Assembly: GCA_964019055.1 (NCBI GenBank) | Contig: OZ025224.1 | Span: forward strand, 5,289,376 to 5,353,375 | Origin: Anthopleura xanthogrammica | Lineage: Eukaryota > Cnidaria > Anthozoa > Actiniaria > Actiniidae | Length of the DNA: 64,000 bases | Direction: 5' to 3' | Shown: positions 1 to 10,962 of the stretch, piece by piece | Layout of the letters: each line of letters begins with the position of its first letter | Position numbering within the stretch: position 1 is the stretch's first letter | Notes under the pieces: generated by a model | The model's database searches: none | What the model was told of the DNA's origin: nothing | What the model saw: only the letters and a program-made list of their open reading frames with translations | Program-made: the position numbers and the translations under genes

Positions 1-334
1 AATTTACCCTTTCTGCACTCATCCAGTAACGTCTCCAAGCCCGGCAGAACAGAGGGTCTCTTAATGGTTAAAAGTTTGGCCATTTTACGGCTAACGCGGG
101 CTATTTTTTCCCCCTTACGGTTAACAAAAATCTTAATAATTATTTTTTATTGCTTCAAAAGTTGAATATTAATTTCCATCGATCGTTTAAGTTGAATAAC
201 AAGACAAAGTATAATCATGGAAACAATATTTTCGCCGTTTCGTGTTACATAAAAATTCTGAAAAAGCCGCCAAGATAAAGCTCAACTGTGGATTGATAAC
301 CACGTGCCACAGTGTGATGATGCCACCTGGTCTT
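1..334. other. Presumed 3' UTR and downstream flank of SRCR-A
   Basis: Follows the stop of tail-2 on the minus strand and is similar to the equivalent regions of B, C and D over the first 150 bp. AATAAA (minus strand) near 145-150 could be a polyadenylation signal. Confidence 0.4.
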
Positions 335-391
335 CTATCTTCTTACTTCTAAGTACATAGACTCTTCGCTCTCTTCCACATTCCTGGCGTT
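335..391 (-). CDS. SRCR-A exon: C-terminal tail with ITIM-like motif
   Basis: [18 protein letters not shown] and stop, identical to the other units at protein level. It is separated from tail-1 by the MITE and two TIR elements. Confidence 0.68.
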   Translation of the reverse strand, partial: NARNVEESEESMYLEVRR

Positions 392-3300
392 CTGATGAAA
401 ATTGAAAATGTCTTCAATTTAATATCATTCTTGGTTAAAGTAGTAAACAAGTTATGACCCGAGTACGTTACAGCAAACACAAATTTCTAGCTTGGTTTAA
501 ATAATCCATTTCATAAACCTGCCTAAAAACGTTAATTACATAAAGGAGACAATAGTCCCGTTCACAGTTCCCTGCGCCATCTTGAAAGGTAGCCAGGCCT
601 TTGCATCGAAGCGAGACCAACGTTGAGCGTGCAATGATAGAGACATGTGAATAATTGTCCAACGAGTTAAAAAAGGTCTCTATAATTGCAAGCTTACCGT
701 TCGTCTCGCTTCGATGCAAAGGCACGGTTACCTTTCAAGATGGCGCGTTGAACTGCTTGTGAATAGGACTATTCGCACCAGTCCCTTTCTGAGCGAGTAT
801 AAATAAGAAGACCCACGAGGTGAACCTCGCACTTCACACCAGAAGCCACTCTTCTAGCTGGTCGTTAAAACTGCTCTCCAAGCTAATATGGAACAAGTTC
901 CCGCTGATAATGTCGCGGCAGCCCAAGCCGCTAAACCTCAAATTCAAGAACAGCCGCAAGAGGTATATATATTGCAATATCTAGTTTTGGTTTTAGCGCC
1001 GTTCGTTCATGTTTGTTCAAGTTTGATTCAGTATGTTTGCCCCGCAAATGTAATTTTGTTGACTTTTGCTAGCTCTCGCCTTATATACTTGGCTTGTGGA
1101 ATGCTTTTATTTCAGTGTTGGCCTGAAAAGTGGAATTTGGTGGAATTTGTTCTGAGTTTTGCCACCATTCGCCTCGCAAACTTGGTTTGTTGAGTGCTTT
1201 TATTCCAGTGTTGGCCTGAAAAGTGGAATTTGGTGGAATTGTTCTGAGTTTTGCCACCATTCGCCTCACAAACTTGGTTTGTTGAGTGCTTTTATCTCAG
1301 TGTTGGCCTCAAAAGTGTAATTTGGTGGAATTTGTTCTGAGTTTTGCCACCATTCGCCTCACAAACTTGGTTTGTTGAGTGCTTTTATTCCAGTGTTGGC
1401 CTCAAAAGTGTAATTTGGTGGAATTTGTTCTGAGTTTTGCCACCATTCGCCTCACAAACTTGGTTTGTTGAGTGCTTTTATTCCAGTGTTGGCCTCAAAA
1501 GTGTAATTTGGTGGAATTGTTCTGAGTTTTGCCACCTTTCGCCTCACAAACTTGGTTTGTTGAGTGCTTTTATCTCAGTGTTGGCCTCAAAAGTGTAATT
1601 TGGTGGAATTGTTCTGAGTTTTGCCACCTTTCGCCTCACAAACTTGGTTTGTTGAGTGCTTTTATCTCAGTGTTGGCCTGAAAAGTGTAATTTGGTGGAA
1701 TTGTTCTGAGTTTTGCCACCTTTCGCCTCGCAAACTTGGTTTGTTGAGTGCTTTTATTCCAGTGTTGGCCTGAAAAGTGTAATTTGGTGGAATTGTTCTG
1801 AGTTTTGCCACCTTTCGCCTCACAAACTTGGTTTGTTGAGTGCTTTTATTCAATAGTGGCCTAAAGGAGTATTTTGTCGACTTACTCTGAGTTTTGCCGG
1901 TTTTTTCGCCTCACAAACTTGGTTTGTTTAGTGCTTTGATTTCAACATTGGCCTCAAAAAACGGTAATTTTGTCGAATTGTTCTGAGTTTTGCCACCTCT
2001 CGCCTCACGGACTTGGTTTGTTGAGTGCTTTTATTTCAGTGTTGGCCTCAAAAATGTAATTTTGTCAATTGTTCTGAGTTTTGCCACTTCTCGCCTCACA
2101 CACTTAGTTTGTTGAGTGCTTTTATTTCAGTGTTGACCTCAAAAATGTAATTTTGTCGAATTTTCTGAGTTTTGCCGGCTCTCACCTCAAAAACTTGATT
2201 TGTTTGAGCAGTTTTATTCCAGTGTTGGCCTCGGAAATGTAATTTGCGGAGTTGTCCTCTGCTTTGCGGCTCTAGCCTCACAAATTTAGTTTGTAGAGTG
2301 CTTTTATTTCAATGTTTTCTTGGCGAATATAATTTGATGAAGGTGCTCAGAATTTAGTGCCGGCTCTCGCCTCGCAGATTTAAGTTTGTAGAGTGCTTTT
2401 ATTTTGGTTTTGCCTCGCAAATTTAATTTGCCGAGTTGCATTGACCCTTATATAGTGCGTCGATTTTGTATCTTAAATTGGACACTTTTCTTTGCCTCAT
2501 CAGTAAAATTTTGTCAAGTTGCTCTGAGTTTTGTCATTCTCTCTTCACGCCGACTGAATAGCGGTAGTTTGATATTTATATGTATTTTGCTGTGACGCTG
2601 TTAATTTTTGTCAGGTTCTTTCATCTCGTATGATTGGATCTCTTCAGACATTGTTTAGATTGTTTTTTACACTCGTGCCTTAGTAAGATTCTTAGTTTAT
2701 ATAACATCTATCACCGAGCCGTGTCAATGCTGCCTTACATCAAGTTTTAAAACCCATTTATTGAAATCGGCTTTCTTTTTAGTTAGGTAAGGCTGTTTCG
2801 TACACCCATCCCCCCCCCCTCCCCCCATGGCAGTCTGAAAGGGAGCCTAATTCCCTAGTCGGATTACTGACGCTCAGGCTGCCATCCCCTGGGTTTCTTC
2901 TCTCCTCCCAGCCCTCTTACGTATCAGTACCTATTTACTTATTACTGGACAGCTTTCAGTGAACCATCCAAGTTTAACATACCACTTTCCTGAATGGGAA
3001 AACACGCCCTCTTTCTTCCCCTTGTTGGTTGAAAGAACTCGGCCGGGCTGGGAAAAACTTGATGGCTCTCCCATTTTTACCCAGGGGATGGCAGCCGGGA
3101 ATTCTCGCATAAGTGCTTCTTACGTTGCTCAATTGGCAGACGCCATGTCTCATGTTGGATGATGCAATCCCCGAACAGCATCCTATTACATTAAGCTGGC
3201 CAACGTCGTGCGCCCGGGTGGACCTTCAGTCAGTGGAGTCCGTCACGTCTTACTACTCAGACCTGAATGCTTTAAAAAACTTTGTTACCGCTTTTCCACC

Positions 3301-6300
3301 TTCGTTATCTGCTTAGCTCTTATTTATCGGACTGAACTTCGGAGCTCAATTGTATATTGGAAATCAGAATACAATAAGAAACTATTTTGTCTAGTTTTGG
3401 TTAGTTTGGGGTTTTAGTTTTGAGAATGGGACTGGTCCTTGTTGGGGGTAACCTTTCGGACATCTTAGTGATTGGTACGGTTCCACGGTCGTCATCACTC
3501 CCATTCTTAATAGACGAGCGTGAAAGGGAATGGTGCAAATAGTATACTATTCGCACCAGTCCCTTTCTGAGCGAGTATAAATAAGAAGACCCACGAGGTG
3601 AACCTCGCACTTCACACCAGAAGCTCATCGGCCTTGCAGGTGTTATAACCAGATTTCTGTTGCCGGCCTCTTTCATCGCTTCGTCTCCTTTCGGGCGCCC
3701 TTGTCTGGTTTTTTCCCTCCCTTGCCCTCCCATGGCTGTTTGCCTCCTCTTTTGTTCTCTGCCAGACACGGTCGTCATCACTCCCATTCTTAATAGACGA
3801 GCGTGAAAGGGAATGGTGCAAATAATATACTATTCAGTATATATTGTATATACTTACCCTTCCATGGGTATTACGCACAACGCGGTCACTTTCCTGACTT
3901 GTGACATATCTATTTTGATTACCAAGAGACGGTGGAGCCTGATAGTAATCTTCAGTGATGTTATCAGCACTAGGACTGGCCTCTTGTCTTTCCAGCTGTG
4001 GTCCTGGACGATGCAGAAAATATATATACCAACTTAGTTCTGTTCTTTTTATATTTTATTATTATCTTTATTATTACTATTATTATTATTATTATTATTA
4101 TTATGATTATTATTATTATTATTGACATTTTATTAGGTTCTTTGAAATTTTTTGATACAACTTTGCGGGCTATTGGCCTAAGCTAAGTTGTGATTAATTA
4201 CTTTTTTTCCCCCTTTTTTCCGGTCTTATTCCTTATATTCCTTATTCCTTAATTTTATTATTATAATTAGTATTATTATTATCATTATTATTATTATTAT
4301 CATCATCATTAATGATTATTATTATTATTTCACCCGTTATTGATTTTTTTGCCCAAATAGTTAATTCTATTGACATTACTGAATGCTAGATAGTTTGAGA
4401 ATGCATCGTGACTATTTACACCACAGCAATATTTACCTTGTGATTTATCAGAATCCTTGCTTTTCACGTTCCTCAGTTTAAAGTAATACCACAAGAAAGC
4501 ACCAACGATAACCATGATCAATATGACTATCAGGAATGACAAGCCAGCCACAGTCCCATCATTGCTTCCAGTACCATCCATCATCGTCGCCTGAGCAACT
4601 AAAACCAAAGAAAAGTAAAATATGTGTCTTATGGTATATCTATTTTTTGATGCGAAGAATATTGCTCTACTGTTTAACCTTCATCAATACTACGAGTACC
4701 CTAATAATGCATTAAATAACAACAATAATAGGATTTACCTGCTGGTCTATCACAGATCACTCCAGCATCATAACCATGATGATCTTGTTTATTACCTCCC
4801 CATCCACCGTGATCGCACATCCCTAGTGATTCCTCTGTTCCATTGCATCTCACTCTAGAGAAGAACACTTTGCCAGGTTCTCCTCTAAAGAGGCTGATGG
4901 CTGCTATGGCTCTGGATAACTTTAACATTCTGCAAACAACATGGGCATCATGGATGTCCCATTGATCACCATCGATGGTCCCAGTCTCGTTATTGACCTT
5001 GATCATCACACGGCCTTCATAACGTGAACTGCTGTTATCCATCTCTAAACTGACTTGCAAATGACCTGCTGAACAAGTAAAATAAGCTCCAAACTATCTA
5101 AGTGTTCACTTCAGTGATGTACAGTATCATATCGTGAATTAACTGACCTTTATCAGAATAGCAAACCACACCAACATCATTTTTGTGGCTGCATGATGTA
5201 GTCTTGTCCAGTCCCTCGCGGTCACAGTCTACTGTGCTGTTTTCATGTCCTTTGCAGTTCAAGCCAGCAATCCATATTGGACCAGAACCTTCTCGAAATT
5301 TCTTATATGCTGTGATTGCTCCTACATATCCCTTCATTCTACAGACTACGTTAGCATCGAGCATGTCCCAACCATCACTACACACTGTACCCCATACGCC
5401 ATGAAGTTTCACTTCGACGCGACCTTCATGATCAGCTGAACCTCCAATCAAACGAAGCTCTTCCTTTGCATGGTATTCTACCGACACTGAAAAGAAGAAA
5501 CATTCTTGCATTTTGTACATTTAGACAGCGATAAATCGGTTAAAAATGTGATTCAAACTCTAGAAAATACGAATACGTTCATTCCCCAAAATAAAGCGGA
5601 GAACGCTACCCACGGATTACAAGGTCTGGTTTAAAAGGAAAAAAGTATTTGAATGGCATACCTATGTCCAGTGGTTTGCATACAATACCTGCAACTTCGT
5701 TATTGTGGCAACTGTCCACCTGTTTTACACTAACGTCTGCACATTGGTCTGTAGAATGTTGGCGGCCGTCACATCGCAGTGACAAAGACAAACTGGCCAT
5801 AGGTTGGTGGCTCCATGAAGAAACAGTCACTGCCCCGTCATCATGTCCCAACATGCGGCAAATCACATGTGCTGCATTCAAATCTAAGTTATCCATGCAA
5901 AGATTTCTCTTTTTACCATAATATCCAACCTCAAGTTTTCCAGCATATTTAGTTTCTCCTTCCTTTATGTAAAACTTCAATTTCAATTTCAATTTGTCTA
6001 GAAAAACAAGGTTCAAAATTGGTAACATTCAAAACGTTTTTGACTTCTTGTACATGCAATGAATTCACCAACGGATAGTATAGGTGGATTTACTTCATTG
6101 TTAACAATTTTCACTGGATGATGGTCAAATGGATAGTATAGGTGGTATTGGTCTGTAAAACAAGGTTTAAAATTGGTAACATTCGCAAATTATTTGATCT
6201 CTTGTACTTTGAAAAATTGTTATAATGGATTCACGAACGCATCCCACAGGTGGATGTACTTAATTGTTAACGATTTTCATCGATCGGATTGTTATATTTA

Positions 6301-9300
6301 ATTGAGATATGCTATTATTACCTTCAAAGCATACTACACCAGCACGTTGATCATTTGAACAAGGCTTGTTTTCCCAATTCCACTCTGCCTTTTTGCAATC
6401 ATCAATAGTTGATTCGTTTCCCGAGCAGTCTAGATAATCCAGCCATACCCTAGCATGGTTCCCTTTCCCTGTTGCCTTAGCTACTGCGGCTTTCTGGTAT
6501 CCTTTCATCCTGCATATTACATGTGCATCTCGTATACCCCAGTTGTTGGCACAAATAGATCTCCATAATCCATGGTAACGAACTTCTACTGGACGAATAG
6601 AGTTTACGTCCTTGTTATCCACCAGGCGAACTGCGATATTTGCTTCACCTTTGATTTAATAAAAGTAACGATATCACTATAAGGTTGATAAAGGTAATGG
6701 AAAAATTGATTTATATTCCAGATATCTAAGGTAGCCCCAATCTTTTATCGTCTAATACATGTTATTTTGGGAAATATTATATGCATGACGCACCTTTTGG
6801 AAGGCAAACAACACCAACATCATTTTTGTGAGTGCAGTTTGGTAGACTGTAATCGGTAATTTGACATTCTGCCATGGACATCTCACATCCCTTACACCAA
6901 ACCTCTTGCAGCCATATTGGCTGAGGTTTTGTTCCTGCGACAAATTTCTTGTTTGTTATTGCTCTTTTATGGCCTAGAATTCTACAGATGACATTGGAAT
7001 TTTCAATTGTCCAGCCATAATCACCACATACGGTACCCCAGGAGCCTTCCAGTTTGACTTCAATACGGCCCTCATTTGTATCAGCCCCACCAACAAGACG
7101 TACTGCAAAAAAAGAAAGAAGAGACTAACAGAAGGTACTTGGTTGTTTGGGAGCGACATGTAAACGCCTATGTCTTAAAAATCAATTTCGGACTCCATGT
7201 TATTTGTGACACGAAAATGTGTGACAATCAATCCATCCTATTCCGTCTTAAATTAGAATGACTGCAATCTCTGTGGGACTAAATGCGTCAAGATTTCGAT
7301 AACTTTTGTAATGACATCCCATTCTCGTACCCAGAGCCTACTCGATCATTAGAATTCATTAGCCAAATCGTAGGGAATCCTACTGAAATCCTGGGAAACC
7401 CTACTGACCTAAATCCAAAATCTTACGACCAGGTCGTCAGAACGTATGCCCTATCTCAGGATAGATCGCTGACAATAAAACGGTTCAACCTTTCTAACGG
7501 CTTGTTTACGTTTTCTGTTTGCAAAATTTCATATTTTCAACAAATGTCTTTGTACGTTTGTTTACCCTAATGACCAATGGACTACTTCCACGATGCGGCG
7601 GCCATCTTGAATCTGAATTAATGAAAATAACTTTTTATGAGATACCGGGGGTATACGTAGGATCTGATGAAGAAAAAAACAAATGCTGGGTTTCTCTGGC
7701 CCTATCATGCTGGTTAAGTGACAAGCATTTATAGGGCGTTCACGAGGCAAAAGAAAAAAAAATGTCGGATAAAATAGAAGGTTTCGTTTATTTGTCTTTC
7801 TTTCATGCCTATTTTCTTAATTTATTTATTGTTAAGTTGTCTAGTCGTGAAATGTTAATCTAAATCGATGCCATAAGTTTAACAAAGATTTGGATATTTG
7901 CCCCCTACCAAAATAGCCGCCGCATCGTCGAAGCAGTCCATTAGACTTCGTTGCTTTGTTATTTTCAAAAGCTAATGAAATTGGATAGAATTTTAGGGTT
8001 TCGAAATTCCCAGAGCCTCGTATTTTCGTTATGAGGAGTCTCTGGGTTCGGGAATGAATGTCATCCCTTTTGGTTTGGCGGGATCTTTACCGCGGCCAGA
8101 ATACGCGCGCTCGCCTCTCCCTAACTGTATCAGATGTTGGACTTTCGCAAATTGAAATCTATCTTTTGAGAACAAATATCCTGCAGAAACTGATCATTCA
8201 AAATATATTCAATCAATCAATTACCATTGTTTTGGACATTAGAACACACGATACCAACATCATATTTGTGATCTTTACAATTGCCATTATTTCCTTCCAA
8301 TTTTGTATGAGAACATTTTTGCAGAGATTTGTCTGGTCCTTTACATCGTACATTATTCATCCACACTTTGCCTTCTCCTTTTGCTTCGTGCCAGTATCCT
8401 ACCGCTTTACTAAATCCAAGTTGTCTACATGCTACTGTGGTATCTTGTCTATCCCATCCAGTCTCATGACACACTGTTCCCCATCGGTTATTGCGATAGA
8501 CCTGTGGAATACCTGCAAAAGCAAATTCTTCTGTACCTGGCTGCAGTCGTATCGTTGTATTTACTTTTGGTGTTCCTGTAATTATTAATTATATTTATTA
8601 TTCAACTCCTTATCGATTTTTATTCGAACAAAAGAAGTAAAATGAAGAGTAAAGTCAAGTAACTCTTGCGTGCAGTAAAAAGAGAAATGCTGTCGTTGTA
8701 CAAATTGTTTTTTTCTTCTAAAATCTGCGATAAAGAATAATGGCGCATCGACTGATAAGCTGATTTTCTCTATGATGTATGCCCTTCCAATTGTTATGGA
8801 CTTGGTAAAACCTTGAAATCGCGCCACACGGCATGATGCTTGCGATCGTTCGCTTCCATTTTACTCTCAACCTTTCTACAGTACTCTCAAACATATATTT
8901 CAAAGCAAATCAAGCTTTACGTATTTAGAAGAAATTACTGAATCTTTCAATGGAACATTTGGAATATCTAGCTTTATTTTTAGTTTTAATATGCAGTTTT
9001 AAGCAAGAGAATGTGATTTACTGAGAAGAAATTCATCGATCAAACATCTGAATAATCAGGAGCATCGCACTAAAGAAATGTATGGCTGTTACACGTTTCA
9101 ACCCCCTTGTGAGTTTCTGTACGTAATTACTAACTGTTTATTAATGAGCCCACGTCCTTATTTTCATTTCATTATGTGACATACCCGTGTGGCTGGAACA
9201 CACTACACCAATGTCGTGGATGTGTAAATCACACTCTCGTGAAGAAACTCCCCAGTCACCATGATTGCACTCTTCCAGTGATGTCTCAAGGCCTGTACAC

Positions 9301-9515
9301 TCCATCCAGTTTAGTAATACTGGTTCCTTTCCTTTGCCGTATTTCGAAAACCCTACAGCTCTACTGAAACCAAGTTGTCTGCAAGCAACGAATGTATCCT
9401 TCATGTCCCAGTCATCGTTACATACTGTTCCCCCATGTACCATTATGCTTGACTTGTATTATACCAAAAACACCCGATCCTGCTGTATTAGGCTGCAGAC
9501 GAATAGTGGTTTTGC
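335..9515 (-). CDS. SRCR-A: seven-SRCR receptor unit, frameshifted in SRCR1, no visible leader
   Basis: Fourth tandem paralogue in transcription order. Exons: SRCR1 9515-9185, SRCR2 8575-8225, SRCR3 7102-6794, SRCR4 6650-6322, SRCR5 5997-5662, SRCR6 5486-5148, SRCR7 5068-4739, TM 4598-4437, tail-1 4003-3858, tail-2 391-335. SRCR1 has five C's at 9430-9434 where B and D have four, which shifts the frame and gives an early stop. All later exons remain open. The last intron is enlarged to about 3.5 kb by two tandem TIR elements (775-3828). The indel sits in a homopolymer, so an assembly error is possible; otherwise A is a recent pseudogene or expresses only downstream domains. Confidence 0.65.
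574..746. mobile_element. Inverted-repeat MITE in last intron of SRCR-A
   Basis: GCGCCATCTTGAAAGG at one end and its complement at the other; TTTGCATCGAAGCGAGAC is mirrored by GTCTCGCTTCGATGCAAA. Arms of about 75 bp, so the whole can fold into a hairpin. The same site is occupied in B, C and D, so the insertion predates the tandem duplications. Confidence 0.8.
793..803 (+). promoter_or_regulatory. TATA box inside TIR element 1
   Basis: GAGTATAAATA stands roughly 90 bp before an ATG. It is repeated with its flank in element 2 (about 3571-3581), so the promoter moves with the element. Confidence 0.55.
888..963 (+). CDS. Possible first coding exon in TIR element 1
   Basis: ATG followed by EQVPADNVAAAQAAKPQ and IQEQPQE, then a plausible GTATAT donor. 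It is placed correctly downstream of the TATA box. I do not recognise the protein, and the partner exon is unclear: the open segment from about 2912 to 3162 has a good acceptor but a different phase. Confidence 0.4.
1085..2420. repeat. Degenerate 92-93-bp tandem repeat
   Basis: About 14 copies containing CAAACTTGGTTTGTTGAGTG and TGTTCTGAGTTTTGCCACC. The copies are most alike near 1100-1850 and decay toward 2400. The array lies inside TIR element 1, probably in the intron after its first exon. Confidence 0.85.
2912..3162 (+). other. Open segment after a good acceptor in TIR element 1, unrecognised
   Basis: Preceded by TTCTTCTCTCCTCCCAG. The frame contains YHFPEWENTPSFFPLLVE, ERTRPGWEKLDGSPIF and SYVAQLADAMSHVG before a stop. 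It could be a downstream exon of the element's transcript. I recognise no family. Confidence 0.25.
3553..3828 (+). mobile_element. TIR element 2, 276-bp derivative of element 1
   Basis: Shares about 72 bp of the left end (including the TATA box) and about 60 bp of the right end with element 1. The middle, about 140 bp, is different. It is joined to element 1 through one shared ACTATTC copy, and another copy closes the right side. Confidence 0.65.
3858..4003 (-). CDS. SRCR-A exon: cytoplasmic tail part 1
   Basis: [51 protein letters not shown] donor. A TIR element is inserted only about 23 bp beyond the donor. Confidence 0.7.
4056..4328. repeat. (TTA)n arrays, TM/tail intron of SRCR-A
   Basis: Two ATT/TTA microsatellites around a short unique stretch. 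Confidence 0.9.
4437..4598 (-). CDS. SRCR-A exon: transmembrane segment
   Basis: [15 protein letters not shown] linker, TM helix and [12 protein letters not shown]. The donor GTAAAT in phase 1 joins tail-1. Unspliced reading would run to a stop at 4330. Confidence 0.77.
4739..5068 (-). CDS. SRCR-A exon: SRCR7
   Basis: [54 protein letters not shown]. Four Cys. The acceptor can be read at 5068 or 5065 (TTCAGCAG). Confidence 0.82.
5148..5486 (-). CDS. SRCR-A exon: SRCR6
   Basis: [68 protein letters not shown] donor in phase 1. Confidence 0.83.
5662..5997 (-). CDS. SRCR-A exon: SRCR5
   Basis: DKLKLKLKFYIKEGE linker, YAGKLEVGYYGKKRNLC, LNAAHVICRMLGHDDGAV, NEVAGIVC. Six Cys. Confidence 0.81.
6322..6650 (-). 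CDS. SRCR-A exon: SRCR4
   Basis: [57 protein letters not shown]. The NKD linker is like C and unlike the EDE linker of B and D. Confidence 0.83.
6794..7102 (-). CDS. SRCR-A exon: SRCR3
   Basis: [56 protein letters not shown]. The donor is GTGCGT. The intron to SRCR4 is only about 140 bp, unlike the long one in B and D. Confidence 0.83.
8225..8575 (-). CDS. SRCR-A exon: SRCR2
   Basis: [67 protein letters not shown]. Six Cys, open frame. Confidence 0.83.
9185..9515 (-). CDS. SRCR-A exon: SRCR1, frameshifted
   Basis: 331 nt instead of 330: an extra G on the coding strand (C5 at 9430-9434) follows KHNGTW and leads to a stop three codons on. Downstream of the shift the domain ([24 protein letters not shown]) is otherwise intact. 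Confidence 0.8.
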
Positions 9516-9534
9516 CTAGAGAAAAAAGAAGAGT

Positions 9535-10414
9535 GAATCACACGTGGATGTAATATACTATGTATCAGAATATGTAACAAGAATCACACGTGGATCTAAT
9601 ACACTATGTATCAGAATATGTAAAAAGAATCACACGTGGATGTAATATACTATGTATCAGAATATGTAACAAGAATCACACGTGGATCTAATATACTATG
9701 TATCAGAATATGTAACAAGAATCACACGTGGATCTAATATACTATGTATCAGAATATGGAACAAGAATCACACGTGGATGTAATATACTATGTATCAGGA
9801 TAGGTAAACGGAATCACACGCGGATCTAATACACTATGTATCAGAATATGTAACAAGAATCACACATGGATGTAATATACTATGTATCAGAATATGGAAC
9901 AAGAATCACACGTGGATGTAATATACTATGTATCAGAATATGTAACAAGAATCACACGTGGATGTAATATACTATGTATCAGAATATGTAACAAGAATCA
10001 CACGTGGATCTAATATACTATGTATCAGAATATGTAACAAGAATCACACGCGGATCTAATATACTATGTATCAGAATATGGAACAAGAATCACACGTGGA
10101 TGTAATATACTATGTATCAGAATATGTAACAAGAATCACACGTGGATCTAATATACTATGTATCAGAATATGTAACAAGAATCACACGTGGATGTAATAT
10201 AATATGTATCAGAATATGGAACAAGAATCACACGTGGATGTAATATAATATGTATCAGAATATGTAACAAGAATCACACGTGGATGTAATATACTATGTA
10301 TCAAAGTATGTAACAAGAATCACACGTGGATGTAATATAATATGTATCAGAATATGTAACAAGAATCACACGTGGATGTAATATACTATGTATCAGAATA
10401 TGTAACAAGAATCA
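9535..10414. repeat. 46-bp minisatellite 5' of SRCR-A SRCR1, ~19 copies
   Basis: Unit AATCACACGTGGATSTAATA plus CTATGTATCAGAATATGTAACAAG. Copies alternate between GATG and GATC variants, suggesting a higher-order duplication. Confidence 0.92.
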
Positions 10415-10469
10415 ATAAACACAATTTTTGCTGGGAACCAAATCCCAATTCATTTTCTGTGGCAAGGTT

Positions 10470-10962
10470 AAACAGCTTTACTTTCCACACCGGCGACTCA
10501 ATAATGACATATTTTAAAGTCTGAACGTAACCGAACAGGAACGAACACTGATTTAGGTAATATGCTATCCAAAAAAAGGTTAAAATACTTGTGAAATCTA
10601 AAAAAAAATCCGTCTTTTTGAGCTTGAAATTGTCCGGAGAGAAGAAGGAAAGATAGCTGCCTAAGGCTCATGCAGATCAACCGTCGATCTTCACATGAGG
10701 CGTACACATTGAAAACAATGAATAAAAAGAAGGTCTTCTTTGGTATTATTAGGTTCGGTTCATGAAAAGATCGACGTTAGAACCTTGCCTATAAGATATT
10801 TGGATGAATTTAGTTCTTTGATAGGTGCTGAAAAGCAAAATACAGCCTGAAATTTCCGAGTTGAATTGGAAGTCACAATACTAAAGTCATTAGCACAGTT
10901 TTCCCCCCACTTTTTTAAAGGAAAAATTAACTTACAACTTTGTAAAGACCTAGTTACCTTAT
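10470..10962. repeat. Conserved inter-unit spacer, A copy
   Basis: About 490 bp between the minisatellites, highly similar to 20668-21150 and 30770-31260; part of it occurs inverted at about 46180-46440 upstream of unit E. No convincing coding exon. It may hold promoter elements of leaderless units. Confidence 0.6.

Larger units (their letters stand above)
775..3545 (+). mobile_element. TIR element 1 carrying a TATA promoter and a first exon
   Basis: Left end GCACCAGTCCCTTTC and right end (reverse complement) GCACCATTCCCTTTC form short imperfect terminal inverted repeats. ACTATTC occurs on both sides and only once in the empty site of unit D, so it looks like a 7-bp target duplication. Inside are a TATA box, a short coding exon, a 92-bp tandem repeat and an unrecognised ORF region. 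No transposase was recognised, so it appears non-autonomous. Confidence 0.65.

Noticed and set aside
468..725. 85-codon ORF seen also near 22623 and 32436
   Set aside because: Lies across the inverted-repeat MITE and its flank; repeated because the MITE is, not because it is a gene.
4330..4436. Unspliced C-terminus after the TM helix (KYCCGVNSHDAF...)
   Set aside because: Length and sequence vary between units because of a 4-bp indel, while the donor at its start and the two tail exons are conserved; splicing is the better model.
8058..8588. 176-codon plus-strand ORF and similar antisense frames over SRCR exons
   Set aside because: Mirror frames of real SRCR exons on the other strand; they end at exon borders and lack family features.
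9535..10414. CRISPR-like array
   Set aside because: Repeat units are contiguous 46-mers with no unique spacers, in a eukaryotic intron context.
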